Source of the DNA: Sphingobacteriaceae bacterium UBA6709
GTDB taxonomy: Bacteria > Bacteroidota > Bacteroidia > Sphingobacteriales > Sphingobacteriaceae
Direction of reading: 5' to 3'
Assembly (NCBI GenBank): GCA_002454425.1
Contig: DKIV01000008.1
Coordinates: 172,770 to 180,795 of the forward strand
Length of the DNA: 8,026 nucleotides
A program made the position numbers and the translations under genes. The notes under the pieces were generated by a model. That model saw only the letters and a list, made by a program, of their open reading frames with translations, was not told the origin of the DNA and made no database searches. Positions 1-5,877 of this stretch are shown here, piece by piece. Numbering within the stretch: position 1 is the first letter of the stretch; every line of letters starts with the position of its first letter.

Positions 1-144
1 GGAATGACGATTTTGCTTTATACCTCCACTGCCCTAAGCTACTATCTCCCTAATCTTCAGCGATGCTTTAACGCAAATTCGCATATTAATAAACCCAATA
101 ATACTTAAACGTCAACGACACACTTTTTCATTTCGGGAGAAATT

Positions 145-152
145 TATATTTT
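145..152 (+). promoter_or_regulatory. weak -7-like promoter element upstream of the transketolase operon
   Basis: TATATTTT matches the Bacteroidota -7 consensus TAnnTTTG except at the last base. It lies 20 bp before the ATG of the transketolase N-terminal gene. No clear TTTG-type -33 element sits at the usual spacing; only a T-rich stretch (121-132) does. The rest of 1-171 is AT-rich and shows no convincing gene. A 34-codon ORF from an ATG at position 4 is probably chance. Confidence 0.25.
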
Positions 153-171
153 AGTAGCTTTCTAAATAGAC

Positions 172-1017
172 ATGAAAGCAGATATCGAAAAACTAACCGG
201 CATAGCTAAGCAGGTACGCCGCGACATAGTCAGAATGGTACATCAGTGCCAATCTGGCCACCCCGGAGGATCTTTAGGATGCACAGACTATCTCGTAGGT
301 CTGTATTTCCATGTGATGAAGCATGATCCTAAGTTCAATATGGATGGTGTTGGTGAAGATTTATTCTTCCTTTCCAACGGACATATTTCGCCCGTATTCT
401 ACAGCGTGCTGGCACGAGCAGGCTACTTTGATCCTGCGGAATTAGGAACGTTCCGCCGCATTAACTCGCGCGTTCAGGGACACCCTACCACCCACGAACA
501 CCTTCCGGGAATTCGGGTGGCTTCCGGATCTTTAGGTCAGGGAATGTCTGTAGCCATAGGCGCGGCACTCTCAAAGAAACTTAATGGTGATAAAAGTCTT
601 GTTTTTTCACTGCATGGCGACGGCGAGCTTCAGGAAGGTCAGAACTGGGAAGCTATCATGTTTGCTCCTCACAATAAAGTTGATAACCTGATCATTACCG
701 TTGACTATAACGGTCAGCAGATTGACGGCCCTACCGAAAAGGTACTTTCTCTTGGAAATCTACGCGCCAAATTCGAAGCTTTCGACTGGGAAGTGATCGA
801 TATGGATGGCAACGATATGGAAGACGTTATTCGCGGCCTCGAGCTGGCGAAATCCATGGCCTTCCAGGGTAAGCCTATTGCAATTTTAATGAAAACCAAC
901 ATGGGCCATGGTGTCGATTTCATGATGGGATCGCACAAATGGCACGGCGTTGCGCCTAACGATGAGCAGCTTGCCGCGGCACTCGCTCAGTTGGAATGTA
1001 CTTTAGGCGACTATTAA
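172..1017 (+). CDS. transketolase, N-terminal (TPP-binding) subunit
   Basis: This 281-residue protein carries the pyrophosphate-binding half of transketolase, which moves two-carbon ketol units between sugar phosphates in the cytoplasmic non-oxidative pentose phosphate pathway. Visible family motifs are SGHPGG (28-33, His30), SNGH (68-71), QGHP (His104), GSLGQG (119-124) and the TPP/metal motif beginning GDGELQEG (149-156) and ending in DYN (178-180). A late SHKWHG (254-259) follows. The protein stops after this domain, about half the length of the roughly 660-residue single-chain enzyme, because the other half is the next gene 77 bp downstream. The ATG at 172 begins a typical family N-terminus (MKADIEKLTGIAKQVRRDI) and has no strong Shine-Dalgarno. 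The two subunits presumably assemble so that TPP binds at their interface. The assignment is firm; whether this is the cell's main transketolase cannot be seen here. Confidence 0.95.
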   Translation: MKADIEKLTGIAKQVRRDIVRMVHQCQSGHPGGSLGCTDYLVGLYFHVMKHDPKFNMDGVGEDLFFLSNGHISPVFYSVLARAGYFDPAELGTFRRINSRVQGHPTTHEHLPGIRVASGSLGQGMSVAIGAALSKKLNGDKSLVFSLHGDGELQEGQNWEAIMFAPHNKVDNLIITVDYNGQQIDGPTEKVLSLGNLRAKFEAFDWEVIDMDGNDMEDVIRGLELAKSMAFQGKPIAILMKTNMGHGVDFMMGSHKWHGVAPNDEQLAAALAQLECTLGDY

Positions 1018-1094
1018 CATCATCATTAAAACAGTATCACTCCCACCGCTTTTAATAGCATAGTGACAGAGCGATGCTTTAGAAAAGAATTGCA

Positions 1095-2057
1095 ATGAAA
1101 AAATACACGTTTACTGAAAAAAAAGATACTCGCTCCGGTTTCGGTGCCGGTTTACACGAAGCTGGAAAAAGAAATCCTAACGTTGTGGCATTATGTGCCG
1201 ACTTAATAGGTTCATTGAAAATGGAAGCCTTCATTAAGGACTTTCCGGAACGCTTCGTTCAAACGGGAATCGCGGAAGCTAACATGATTGGTATCGCTGC
1301 CGGTATGACTATTGGCGGAAAAATTCCTTTTACCGGAACCTTCGCCAACTTCTCTACGGGTCGTGTGTATGATCAGATACGCCAGTCGGTGGCCTATTCC
1401 GGCAAGAATGTTAAAATCTGCGCTTCTCATGCCGGCCTTACGCTGGGTGAAGATGGCGCCACTCACCAGATCCTCGAAGATATAGGCCTGATGAAGATGT
1501 TGCCAGGAATGACGGTAATTAATACATGCGACTATAATCAGACGAAAGCGGCAACTATCGCTATCGCTGAACATGAAGGCCCCGTATATCTGCGTTTCGG
1601 ACGCCCTGTAATGCCTATTTTCACTGATCCTGATCAGAAGTTCGAAATCGGCAAAGCCTGGATCGTGAATGAAGGTAAGGATGTTACCATTGTTGCAACG
1701 GGTCATCTTGTATGGGAGGCTATTCTCGCTGGCGAGAAACTCGAAGCGCTCGGTATAGACGCTGAAATCATTAACATACATACCATCAAACCGCTCGATG
1801 AAGAGGCTATTCTGAAGTCAGTTGGAAAAACAGGATGTGTGGTTACCGCGGAAGAACACAATCGTCTTGGAGGTCTTGGTGATAGCGTCGCTCAGCTTCT
1901 TGCTACTACCAACCCTATTCCTCAGGAATTTATTGCTGTTGACGACTCTTTCGGTGAAAGCGGAAAGCCTGCTGAACTGATGACGAAATATGGCTTAGAT
2001 GCTGATCACATCGTTGCTGCCGTACAGAAGGTAATGCAACGTCGCGATGCTAAATAG
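1095..2057 (+). CDS. transketolase, C-terminal (pyrimidine-binding) subunit
   Basis: This 320-residue partner supplies the pyrimidine-binding domain (about 1-175) and the transketolase C-terminal domain (about 190-310). By motif, the catalytic glutamate that activates TPP is Glu61 in GIAEANM. The phosphosugar-site motifs DTRSGFG (11-17), SHAGLTLGEDGATHQ (111-125, including His112, Asp120 and His124) and RFGR (167-170) are all present, so the enzyme looks intact. The aromatic cofactor pocket FANFSTGRVYDQIR (83-96) is also recognisable. It lies 77 bp behind the N-terminal subunit on the same strand and is followed within 20 bp by an intrinsic terminator, so the pair is very probably one operon. 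The 1018-1094 gap has no convincing internal promoter. DXP synthase is a related family with the same domains, but the split arrangement and phosphate-binding motifs favour transketolase. Confidence 0.95.
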   Translation: MKKYTFTEKKDTRSGFGAGLHEAGKRNPNVVALCADLIGSLKMEAFIKDFPERFVQTGIAEANMIGIAAGMTIGGKIPFTGTFANFSTGRVYDQIRQSVAYSGKNVKICASHAGLTLGEDGATHQILEDIGLMKMLPGMTVINTCDYNQTKAATIAIAEHEGPVYLRFGRPVMPIFTDPDQKFEIGKAWIVNEGKDVTIVATGHLVWEAILAGEKLEALGIDAEIINIHTIKPLDEEAILKSVGKTGCVVTAEEHNRLGGLGDSVAQLLATTNPIPQEFIAVDDSFGESGKPAELMTKYGLDADHIVAAVQKVMQRRDAK

Positions 2058-2076
2058 GCATTTTCGTTAAAATAAT

Positions 2077-2132
2077 AAAGAGCTTACATTATGGACTGAA
2101 ACACATGCCATGGTGTAAGCTCTTTTACTTTT
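2077..2132 (+). terminator. intrinsic terminator of the transketolase operon
   Basis: An 18-bp stem joins arms 2077-2094 and 2108-2125 with a 13-nt loop. The outer 12 bp are perfect, followed by two G-U pairs and ATGG/CCAT. The T-rich tract TCTTTTACTTTT ends the structure. It starts 19 bp after the transketolase stop codon. The A-rich left flank would also give a U-rich tail on the minus strand, so it may stop transcription both ways between these convergent genes. Confidence 0.85.
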
Positions 2133-2208
2133 GGTTGCCATCTCAAGAACCCCGAACGATAAACCTTCCGCTTTGAATGTTAGGAAAAACCTAAGCCTCG
2201 AAGCGTTT

Positions 2209-2224
2209 ATCATTACGTAATGAT
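2209..2224. repeat. 16-bp perfect palindrome in the convergent intergenic region
   Basis: ATCATTACGTAATGAT is a perfect palindrome. Its left part also belongs to a larger imperfect inverted repeat, GATAAAC (2158-2164) with GTTTATC (2205-2211), whose tip holds the small hairpin TTAGG-AAAAA-CCTAA (2180-2194). The region lies between two gene ends, so an operator role is not obvious. A structured 3' region or chance are both possible. Confidence 0.4.
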
Positions 2225-2239
2225 CCTCAAGCAAAATCG

Positions 2240-2260
2240 AGCATTCAAAATTTGAATGCT
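2240..2260 (-). terminator. possible terminator hairpin behind the metallo-hydrolase gene
   Basis: Arms AGCATTCAAA and TTTGAATGCT form a 10-bp perfect inverted repeat with a single central base, 32 bp after the stop codon of the minus-strand hydrolase gene. On the minus strand it is followed by CGATTTTG, a short and weak T-run. The AT-rich stem makes it a weaker candidate than the 2077-2132 structure. Confidence 0.4.
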
Positions 2261-2292
2261 TCAAAAATGCTTAGACTTGTGTCAAATTATCT

Positions 2293-3318
2293 TTATACCT
2301 CCTCCCACCAGTGTCTGTCAGGACAAGCTCCTCCGATAATAAAAGGTTCTCCTATCATTGGCGTAGCTACACTCATTCCGACGCGTGCCGCCGCCGACAC
2401 CACTCGTTTTATGGGATCATTCCAGGCGTGAAAGGCTAGCGCGAACTTCGCCCAATGCACAGGGAGCAAACATTGAGCGCCTAAATCAACAGCAGCAATG
2501 ACGCTCTCCTCAGGCATCATATGAATCTGCGGCCATTGCGTATTATACTGGCCTGTCTCTAATATCACAAGATCAAACGGACCTTTTTTCCCTATTTCTT
2601 TAAAATGGGAACCATAGCCACTATCGCCACCCAAAAACAAACGCGTGCCCGCAACCTCCAACACAAAAGCGCCCCAAAGTGTTTGCGCGCGCTGCAGTGT
2701 GCGCCCCGAGAAATGACGCGCGGGGGTACAGGTTACTTCCATGCCGCTAAAAGGCTCATAATGCTCCCACCAGTCCAATTCGCGAATAATCCGCGGGTCA
2801 AACCCCCAGTATCGCAAATGTGATCCCACGCCCAGCGTGGTGCATATGTTGAAAACCCGGGGCTTCAACGCCATCAACGTTTGGTAATCAAAATGATCGT
2901 AGTGATCATGCGTAATAATCAGAAGATCTATTAAAGGCATATCACCGGCAGCATAAGCATTGCTTCCAGCGAAGTTTTTTACCGCAAAGGAGAAGGGCGA
3001 GGCATGGCCGCTAAACACGGGATCCACAAGGATATTTTTGCCGCCAAGATGTATAAAATAGGAAGAATGACCGAACCATACCACCGTTGCCTCAGGGAGC
3101 ATGCCGCTCAGGTCAGTTCGCACATGAGGAACTGGATTTTTCGGACTAACGTTTGCCGGCTTATTTAAAAAATTTAAAAGAGCCTTCATCATTGATCCTT
3201 CCTCCGTCATTACTCTCGTAGGCTCAAGATTCTCAAACGCCCCCTCCCTATAATTCTCTGATGACCTGATCTTCAAGAGATCCTCCCCTCGGGGATTTTG
3301 TCCAAGTGCTTTAAACAT
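2293..3318 (-). CDS. metallo-beta-lactamase-fold hydrolase, NAPE-PLD/UlaG-like; N-terminus probably frameshifted
   Basis: This is a metal-dependent hydrolase of the MBL superfamily, closest in appearance to the NAPE-phospholipase-D-like branch. Numbered from the ATG at 3318 (341 residues), it shows WFGHSS (81-86) and the metal motif HDHYDH (137-142). Further metal ligands follow in ARHF (His202), GGDSGYG (Asp232) and PVHW (His288). The N-terminal signature SSENYREGAFENLEPT (19-34) is typical of this branch. An in-frame TTG at 3363 would add 15 residues. Neither start has a good ribosome-binding site. In the alternative frame directly upstream (3401-3273) there is a GTG start, a hydrophobic anchor-like stretch and KIPEG, which fits this family's usual N-terminus better. 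One extra G in the minus-strand run at 3285-3288 would fuse them. The gene may therefore really start at 3401 as a membrane-anchored protein and be frameshifted here. The substrate is unknown. Confidence 0.88.
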   Translation of the reverse strand: MFKALGQNPRGEDLLKIRSSENYREGAFENLEPTRVMTEEGSMMKALLNFLNKPANVSPKNPVPHVRTDLSGMLPEATVVWFGHSSYFIHLGGKNILVDPVFSGHASPFSFAVKNFAGSNAYAAGDMPLIDLLIITHDHYDHFDYQTLMALKPRVFNICTTLGVGSHLRYWGFDPRIIRELDWWEHYEPFSGMEVTCTPARHFSGRTLQRAQTLWGAFVLEVAGTRLFLGGDSGYGSHFKEIGKKGPFDLVILETGQYNTQWPQIHMMPEESVIAAVDLGAQCLLPVHWAKFALAFHAWNDPIKRVVSAAARVGMSVATPMIGEPFIIGGACPDRHWWEEV

Positions 3319-3401
3319 ATATAAAAGATGTACAGGAAGGCTAAGGTAGCTATTAACCCGCAATACAGGACATAAATAATTCCGGGGGTCCCGAAAACCA
3401 C
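3273..3401 (-). pseudogene. out-of-frame N-terminal membrane anchor of the metallo-hydrolase
   Basis: From a GTG at 3401, directly after a TAA, a 42-codon frame runs to a TGA at 3273-3275. Residues 7-29 are almost entirely hydrophobic (IIYVLYCGLIATLAF then LYIFYICL), followed by KHLDKIPEG. Members of this hydrolase branch in Bacteroidota commonly begin with one membrane segment followed by a GKLPxGERLxKI-like sequence. Here the KIPEG half is in this frame and the EDLLKI half is in the main frame. The frames meet around CCCCGAGGGG (minus strand, 3285-3294), a small self-complementary GC run prone to indels or sequencing errors. The reconstruction is inference; the reading frames themselves are seen. 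Confidence 0.55.
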
Positions 3402-3421
3402 TTAGCCCTCCCGCGGGAATT
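3378..3421 (-). terminator. weak GC-rich inverted repeat behind the small lysine-rich ORF
   Basis: AATTCC (3378-3383) pairs with GGAATT (3416-3421), enclosing GC-rich runs that pair only partly and an 8-bp palindrome CCCGCGGG (3410-3417). On the minus strand the structure begins just after the stop codon at 3427 and is followed by ATTATTTATG. It could end transcription of the small ORF, but it overlaps the putative extended start of the hydrolase. Low certainty. Confidence 0.3.
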
Positions 3422-3426
3422 CAGTA

Positions 3427-3558
3427 TTATTTCTTGTCTTTAGATGCTTTTTCCTGCGCCTTACGCGTCTTATCTTCCGCCTTCTTTACCTCATCTTTCT
3501 CTGTAATCGGAGATTCAGTGCTTAGCTTTTCGTCCTTTTTTTCCTGATGCTTCTTCAT
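3427..3558 (-). CDS. small lysine/glutamate-rich hypothetical protein (43 aa)
   Basis: An ATG at 3558 opens a 43-codon frame beginning MKKHQEKKDEKLST and ending KAQEKASKDKK. About 60 percent of residues are charged (14 Lys, 1 Arg, 7 Glu, 4 Asp). There are no hydrophobic stretches and no aromatic residues, so it should be a soluble, probably disordered or helical peptide. The strong bias towards Lys and Glu codons, kept open across the whole frame between two genes on the same strand, supports coding, but no family is recognised. It lies 74 bp behind the EamA transporter gene and 63 bp ahead of the hydrolase TTG. No Shine-Dalgarno is visible. Function unknown. Confidence 0.5.
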   Translation of the reverse strand: MKKHQEKKDEKLSTESPITEKDEVKKAEDKTRKAQEKASKDKK

Positions 3559-3632
3559 AATAATATGGATTTACATAACCTGTTTAAAAGACATCAAAAA
3601 GCAAGCTTTTGTTTGCATTTCGCAAAACAGGC

Positions 3633-4493
3633 TCAGGAGGCGTAGGTTATAATAAAAATAGCGATCACAGCCAGGACCAGACCTAACTTGTTCAACAAGC
3701 TTAGCTTTTCACCAAATGCCAGACCAACAACAGCGCCAAAAACAATTACACCAATGTTCATCGAGGAAAACACCAATGCCGGACTTTGCGGCAAGGCCTG
3801 ATGCGCCTTGAGATAAAAAAGAATATTACCGAAGTTAAAAATGCCTAGAATAACTCCGGCGATCAAATTGAACCTACTAAAGCGCTTAATGGACTTACTA
3901 CCCACAGCAAATGGAAAATAACAGAGACACAGCAAGAATGCTATCACGAACACCACGAAAAGAGATTCCGTATAAGGCACTTCTCCGTGAGCGGCCAGCT
4001 GCTTAAATAGAATATCAATGGTACCGGCGCCCAAAAACACAATTACGGGATAATACCATATCCCCTGTCCCCCCGAACCGCGGCTCTTTGCCCAGGGAAT
4101 ACTGAAACAAATCGCTATAAATCCCAGTGCTATTCCTCCCAGCTTAACAAGACTGTACGACTCATTAAAGACCACAAACGCTGTGGCCAGCGGAATGAAC
4201 AGGGATAAACGTTGCGCCAGGTCAGTCCTCACAATGCCTGTACTTCGCACCGAAAGCCCTAAGATTATAAACAATGCCGGAAGCAATATAGCAAGCGCGC
4301 CATAAAGCACCCAGGGTCTGCCCGACCAGGACAACTCCGCCAGCACAGGTCTAAAGAAAAATAAACACAACATCGCCGCTGTAGCATAGTTCCACATCAC
4401 CGCCTGAAACAGATTCACCTCGTAACGACGAGCGAGCTTCAGCAGCACCGATACACACACGCTGCAACAAATACTAATAAATACGAAAAGCAT
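3633..4493 (-). CDS. EamA/DMT-superfamily membrane transporter
   Basis: This 286-residue integral membrane protein of the inner membrane has about ten hydrophobic segments, near residues 2-18, 30-47, 61-80, 96-109, 117-133, 146-163, 175-197, 208-228, 239-260 and 268-284. That matches the 10-TM duplicated EamA fold of drug/metabolite transporters. The two halves end in similar signatures, FNESYSLVKLGGIALGF (109-125) and FGEKLSLLNKLGLVLA (260-275), each with a conserved Glu before the last helix of its repeat. The ATG at 4493 is preferred over an in-frame TTG two codons upstream. It lies 95 bp downstream of the dehydrogenase gene on the same strand, across a spacer containing an eight-T run on the transcript. 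The substrate cannot be read from sequence; EamA proteins export or import amino acids, nucleosides or sugars, among others. Confidence 0.88.
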   Translation of the reverse strand: MLFVFISICCSVCVSVLLKLARRYEVNLFQAVMWNYATAAMLCLFFFRPVLAELSWSGRPWVLYGALAILLPALFIILGLSVRSTGIVRTDLAQRLSLFIPLATAFVVFNESYSLVKLGGIALGFIAICFSIPWAKSRGSGGQGIWYYPVIVFLGAGTIDILFKQLAAHGEVPYTESLFVVFVIAFLLCLCYFPFAVGSKSIKRFSRFNLIAGVILGIFNFGNILFYLKAHQALPQSPALVFSSMNIGVIVFGAVVGLAFGEKLSLLNKLGLVLAVIAIFIITYAS

Positions 4494-4588
4494 AAACAAA
4501 AACTATACTTTAAAGATATTAAAAGCCTGATTTACAAACTCAAAAAAAACAATTTGAAGGGACCATTACCCGGACTAACAACACTTCC

Positions 4589-5572
4589 TTACACCAACCT
4601 GTTCAAAGGAGCACTGCCAATATGCAGATCATATAAAGCGCGTACACTAATACTCACCATATCGTCTACAGCACTGTCAGTATAGAATGCGATGTGTTGA
4701 GTCATTGTTACATTTGGAAATTGACGTAAATAGGCCATATCGCGATTCGTAATAATATCCGTGCGCCTGTCAAAATGATAAATCCCTTCCTCATTCTCAA
4801 ACACGTCTAAGGCTAAAGCTCCGATACGTTCGCTTTCTATCGCTTCAATGATATCGGCAATGTTCATGAGTTCTCCCCGGGCGCAATTGATAAGAATAAC
4901 GCCCTTTTTCATTTTAGCGATACTCTGGCAGTTAATCATTTGCCGGGTGCCGTCCAACAAAGGCACATGTAGGCTGATAATATCTGATTTGCTGTAAAGC
5001 TCGTCCAGAGAGGTATATTCCACAGCATTTTCAATAGCTGGATTAACGCGCGTATCGTAAACGAGTATGCGGCAGCCGAAGCCTGCAAGGTTGTGTATCA
5101 CCTGGGCACCGATATTACCGGATCCGATAATACCGATCACCATATCCTTCATTTCCCGCCCCTGAAGTCCCTTTAGAGAATAGTCATTTACATTGGCACG
5201 AAATAAAGCTTGCTTATACTTACGTAACGACATGAGCATCAACATGACTGTAAAATCTGCTACGCCATGAGGTCCATATTGCGAATTACACACACGAATG
5301 CCGTGCCGCGCGGCAGCCTGAAGGTCGATATGATTGTATCCCACCGTCCGTGTAGCCAGATTACATACGCCCATTTCAGCCATACGCTTCAAGATATCCT
5401 CCCCGATCATATTATGCCCCAGGACGGCAATACCATCGCTTTTAGCTGCCTTCGAAACGGTATCAACGGTAAGATGATCCTTTATATATTGAAAAGAGAT
5501 TTCAGATTCTTGCTCTATTCTCCGGAAAACAAGTTTTTCATCTTCGCGGATATCATAAACGGCTATGTTCAT
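4589..5572 (-). CDS. D-2-hydroxyacid dehydrogenase, D-lactate dehydrogenase/VanH type
   Basis: This 327-residue cytoplasmic NAD-dependent enzyme probably reduces pyruvate or a similar 2-oxo acid to the D-hydroxy acid. The substrate-binding domain occupies both ends. The Rossmann domain sits in the middle, with GIIGSGNIG (147-155) and the cofactor-selecting acid Asp173 in VYDTR. By motif the catalytic residues are Arg232 (NCARGE), Glu261 (DVFENEEG) and His293 (TQHIAFYT). VGYNHIDL (77-84) and YGPHGVADFTVML (99-111) are typical of the D-LDH/VanH branch rather than of phosphoglycerate dehydrogenase. The usual TPH around the catalytic His is TQH here. No ddl/vanA- or vanX-like gene is nearby, so a resistance role is not supported. 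A TAnnTTTG element ends only four bases before the ATG. A broader 2-hydroxyacid specificity is the main alternative. Confidence 0.88.
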   Translation of the reverse strand: MNIAVYDIREDEKLVFRRIEQESEISFQYIKDHLTVDTVSKAAKSDGIAVLGHNMIGEDILKRMAEMGVCNLATRTVGYNHIDLQAAARHGIRVCNSQYGPHGVADFTVMLMLMSLRKYKQALFRANVNDYSLKGLQGREMKDMVIGIIGSGNIGAQVIHNLAGFGCRILVYDTRVNPAIENAVEYTSLDELYSKSDIISLHVPLLDGTRQMINCQSIAKMKKGVILINCARGELMNIADIIEAIESERIGALALDVFENEEGIYHFDRRTDIITNRDMAYLRQFPNVTMTQHIAFYTDSAVDDMVSISVRALYDLHIGSAPLNRLV

Positions 5573-5576
5573 GGGG

Positions 5577-5584
5577 CAAAACTA
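5577..5584 (-). promoter_or_regulatory. -7 promoter element (TAGTTTTG) directly before the dehydrogenase ATG
   Basis: On the minus strand TAGTTTTG matches the Bacteroidota -7 consensus TAnnTTTG perfectly and is followed by CCCC and the ATG at 5572. A TTTG occurs upstream in GTTTTGCTTATT but about 27 bp away, longer than the usual spacing of roughly 20. If used, transcription would begin at or next to the start codon, giving a nearly leaderless mRNA. Confidence 0.35.
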
Positions 5585-5734
5585 AACAGTTTTTTCTTCT
5601 ATCCTAATAAGCAAAACGCTTTCTACATGCCCTAAGCACGTTTCGCAATCATATAAACGTACAGCTACGCTGCGGGATAAGCGTATCTATTGTGTTACAT
5701 TTTTACCTCATTATAATCCTATGGTACTTATAAG

Positions 5735-5742
5735 TATATTTG
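5735..5742 (+). promoter_or_regulatory. -7 promoter element (TATATTTG) for fabF
   Basis: TATATTTG is a perfect match to TAnnTTTG. No good TTTG -33 element lies about 20 bp upstream. Initiation here would give a leader of roughly 130 nt before the fabF ATG, long enough to carry regulatory structure, although I see no recognised riboswitch in it. Confidence 0.4.
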
Positions 5743-5877
5743 CCGGATACAAGAAGGACTAAAACTTGCTGTGCTAAACTGAAGCGAAGTAGTTCCGGTT
5801 GTAGAAAATGCTTAACGAGACCCACTCTTTACCGAGAAAGTCTAGAAAAATACTTTTACCCAAGACGAGTAATCTAT

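Larger units (their letters stand above)
5573..5877. other. divergent intergenic region between the dehydrogenase gene and fabF
   Basis: This 305-bp region separates two divergently transcribed genes and should hold both promoters. It is AT-rich and has no convincing gene. A frame in phase with fabF is open from a TTG at 5740, but its residues (Arg/Lys/Cys-rich) do not resemble a ketoacyl synthase N-terminus. No acyl carrier protein gene, the usual neighbour of fabF, is present. Confidence 0.6.

Noticed and set aside
59..1081. 12-base direct repeat AGCGATGCTTTA at 59-70 and 1070-1081, upstream of both transketolase genes
   Set aside because: A 12-base match is expected by chance about once or twice in 8 kb, and its distances from the two start codons differ (about 100 and 14 bp).
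1212..1781. 189-codon minus-strand open frame inside the transketolase C-terminal gene
   Set aside because: It lies wholly antisense to a gene with intact catalytic motifs and has no family features.
2067..2264. 65-codon minus-strand frame between the convergent genes
   Set aside because: It begins with TTG, runs through the terminator stem and the palindromes, and resembles no protein.
4589..5572. Vancomycin-resistance locus because the dehydrogenase resembles VanH
   Set aside because: There is no D-Ala-D-Lac ligase, VanX-like dipeptidase or VanRS-like pair nearby; D-lactate dehydrogenases share the same features.
5740..5877. In-frame N-terminal extension of FabF from a TTG
   Set aside because: The 46 added residues are Arg/Cys-rich and unlike FabF, whose conserved N-terminus begins exactly at the ATG at 5878.
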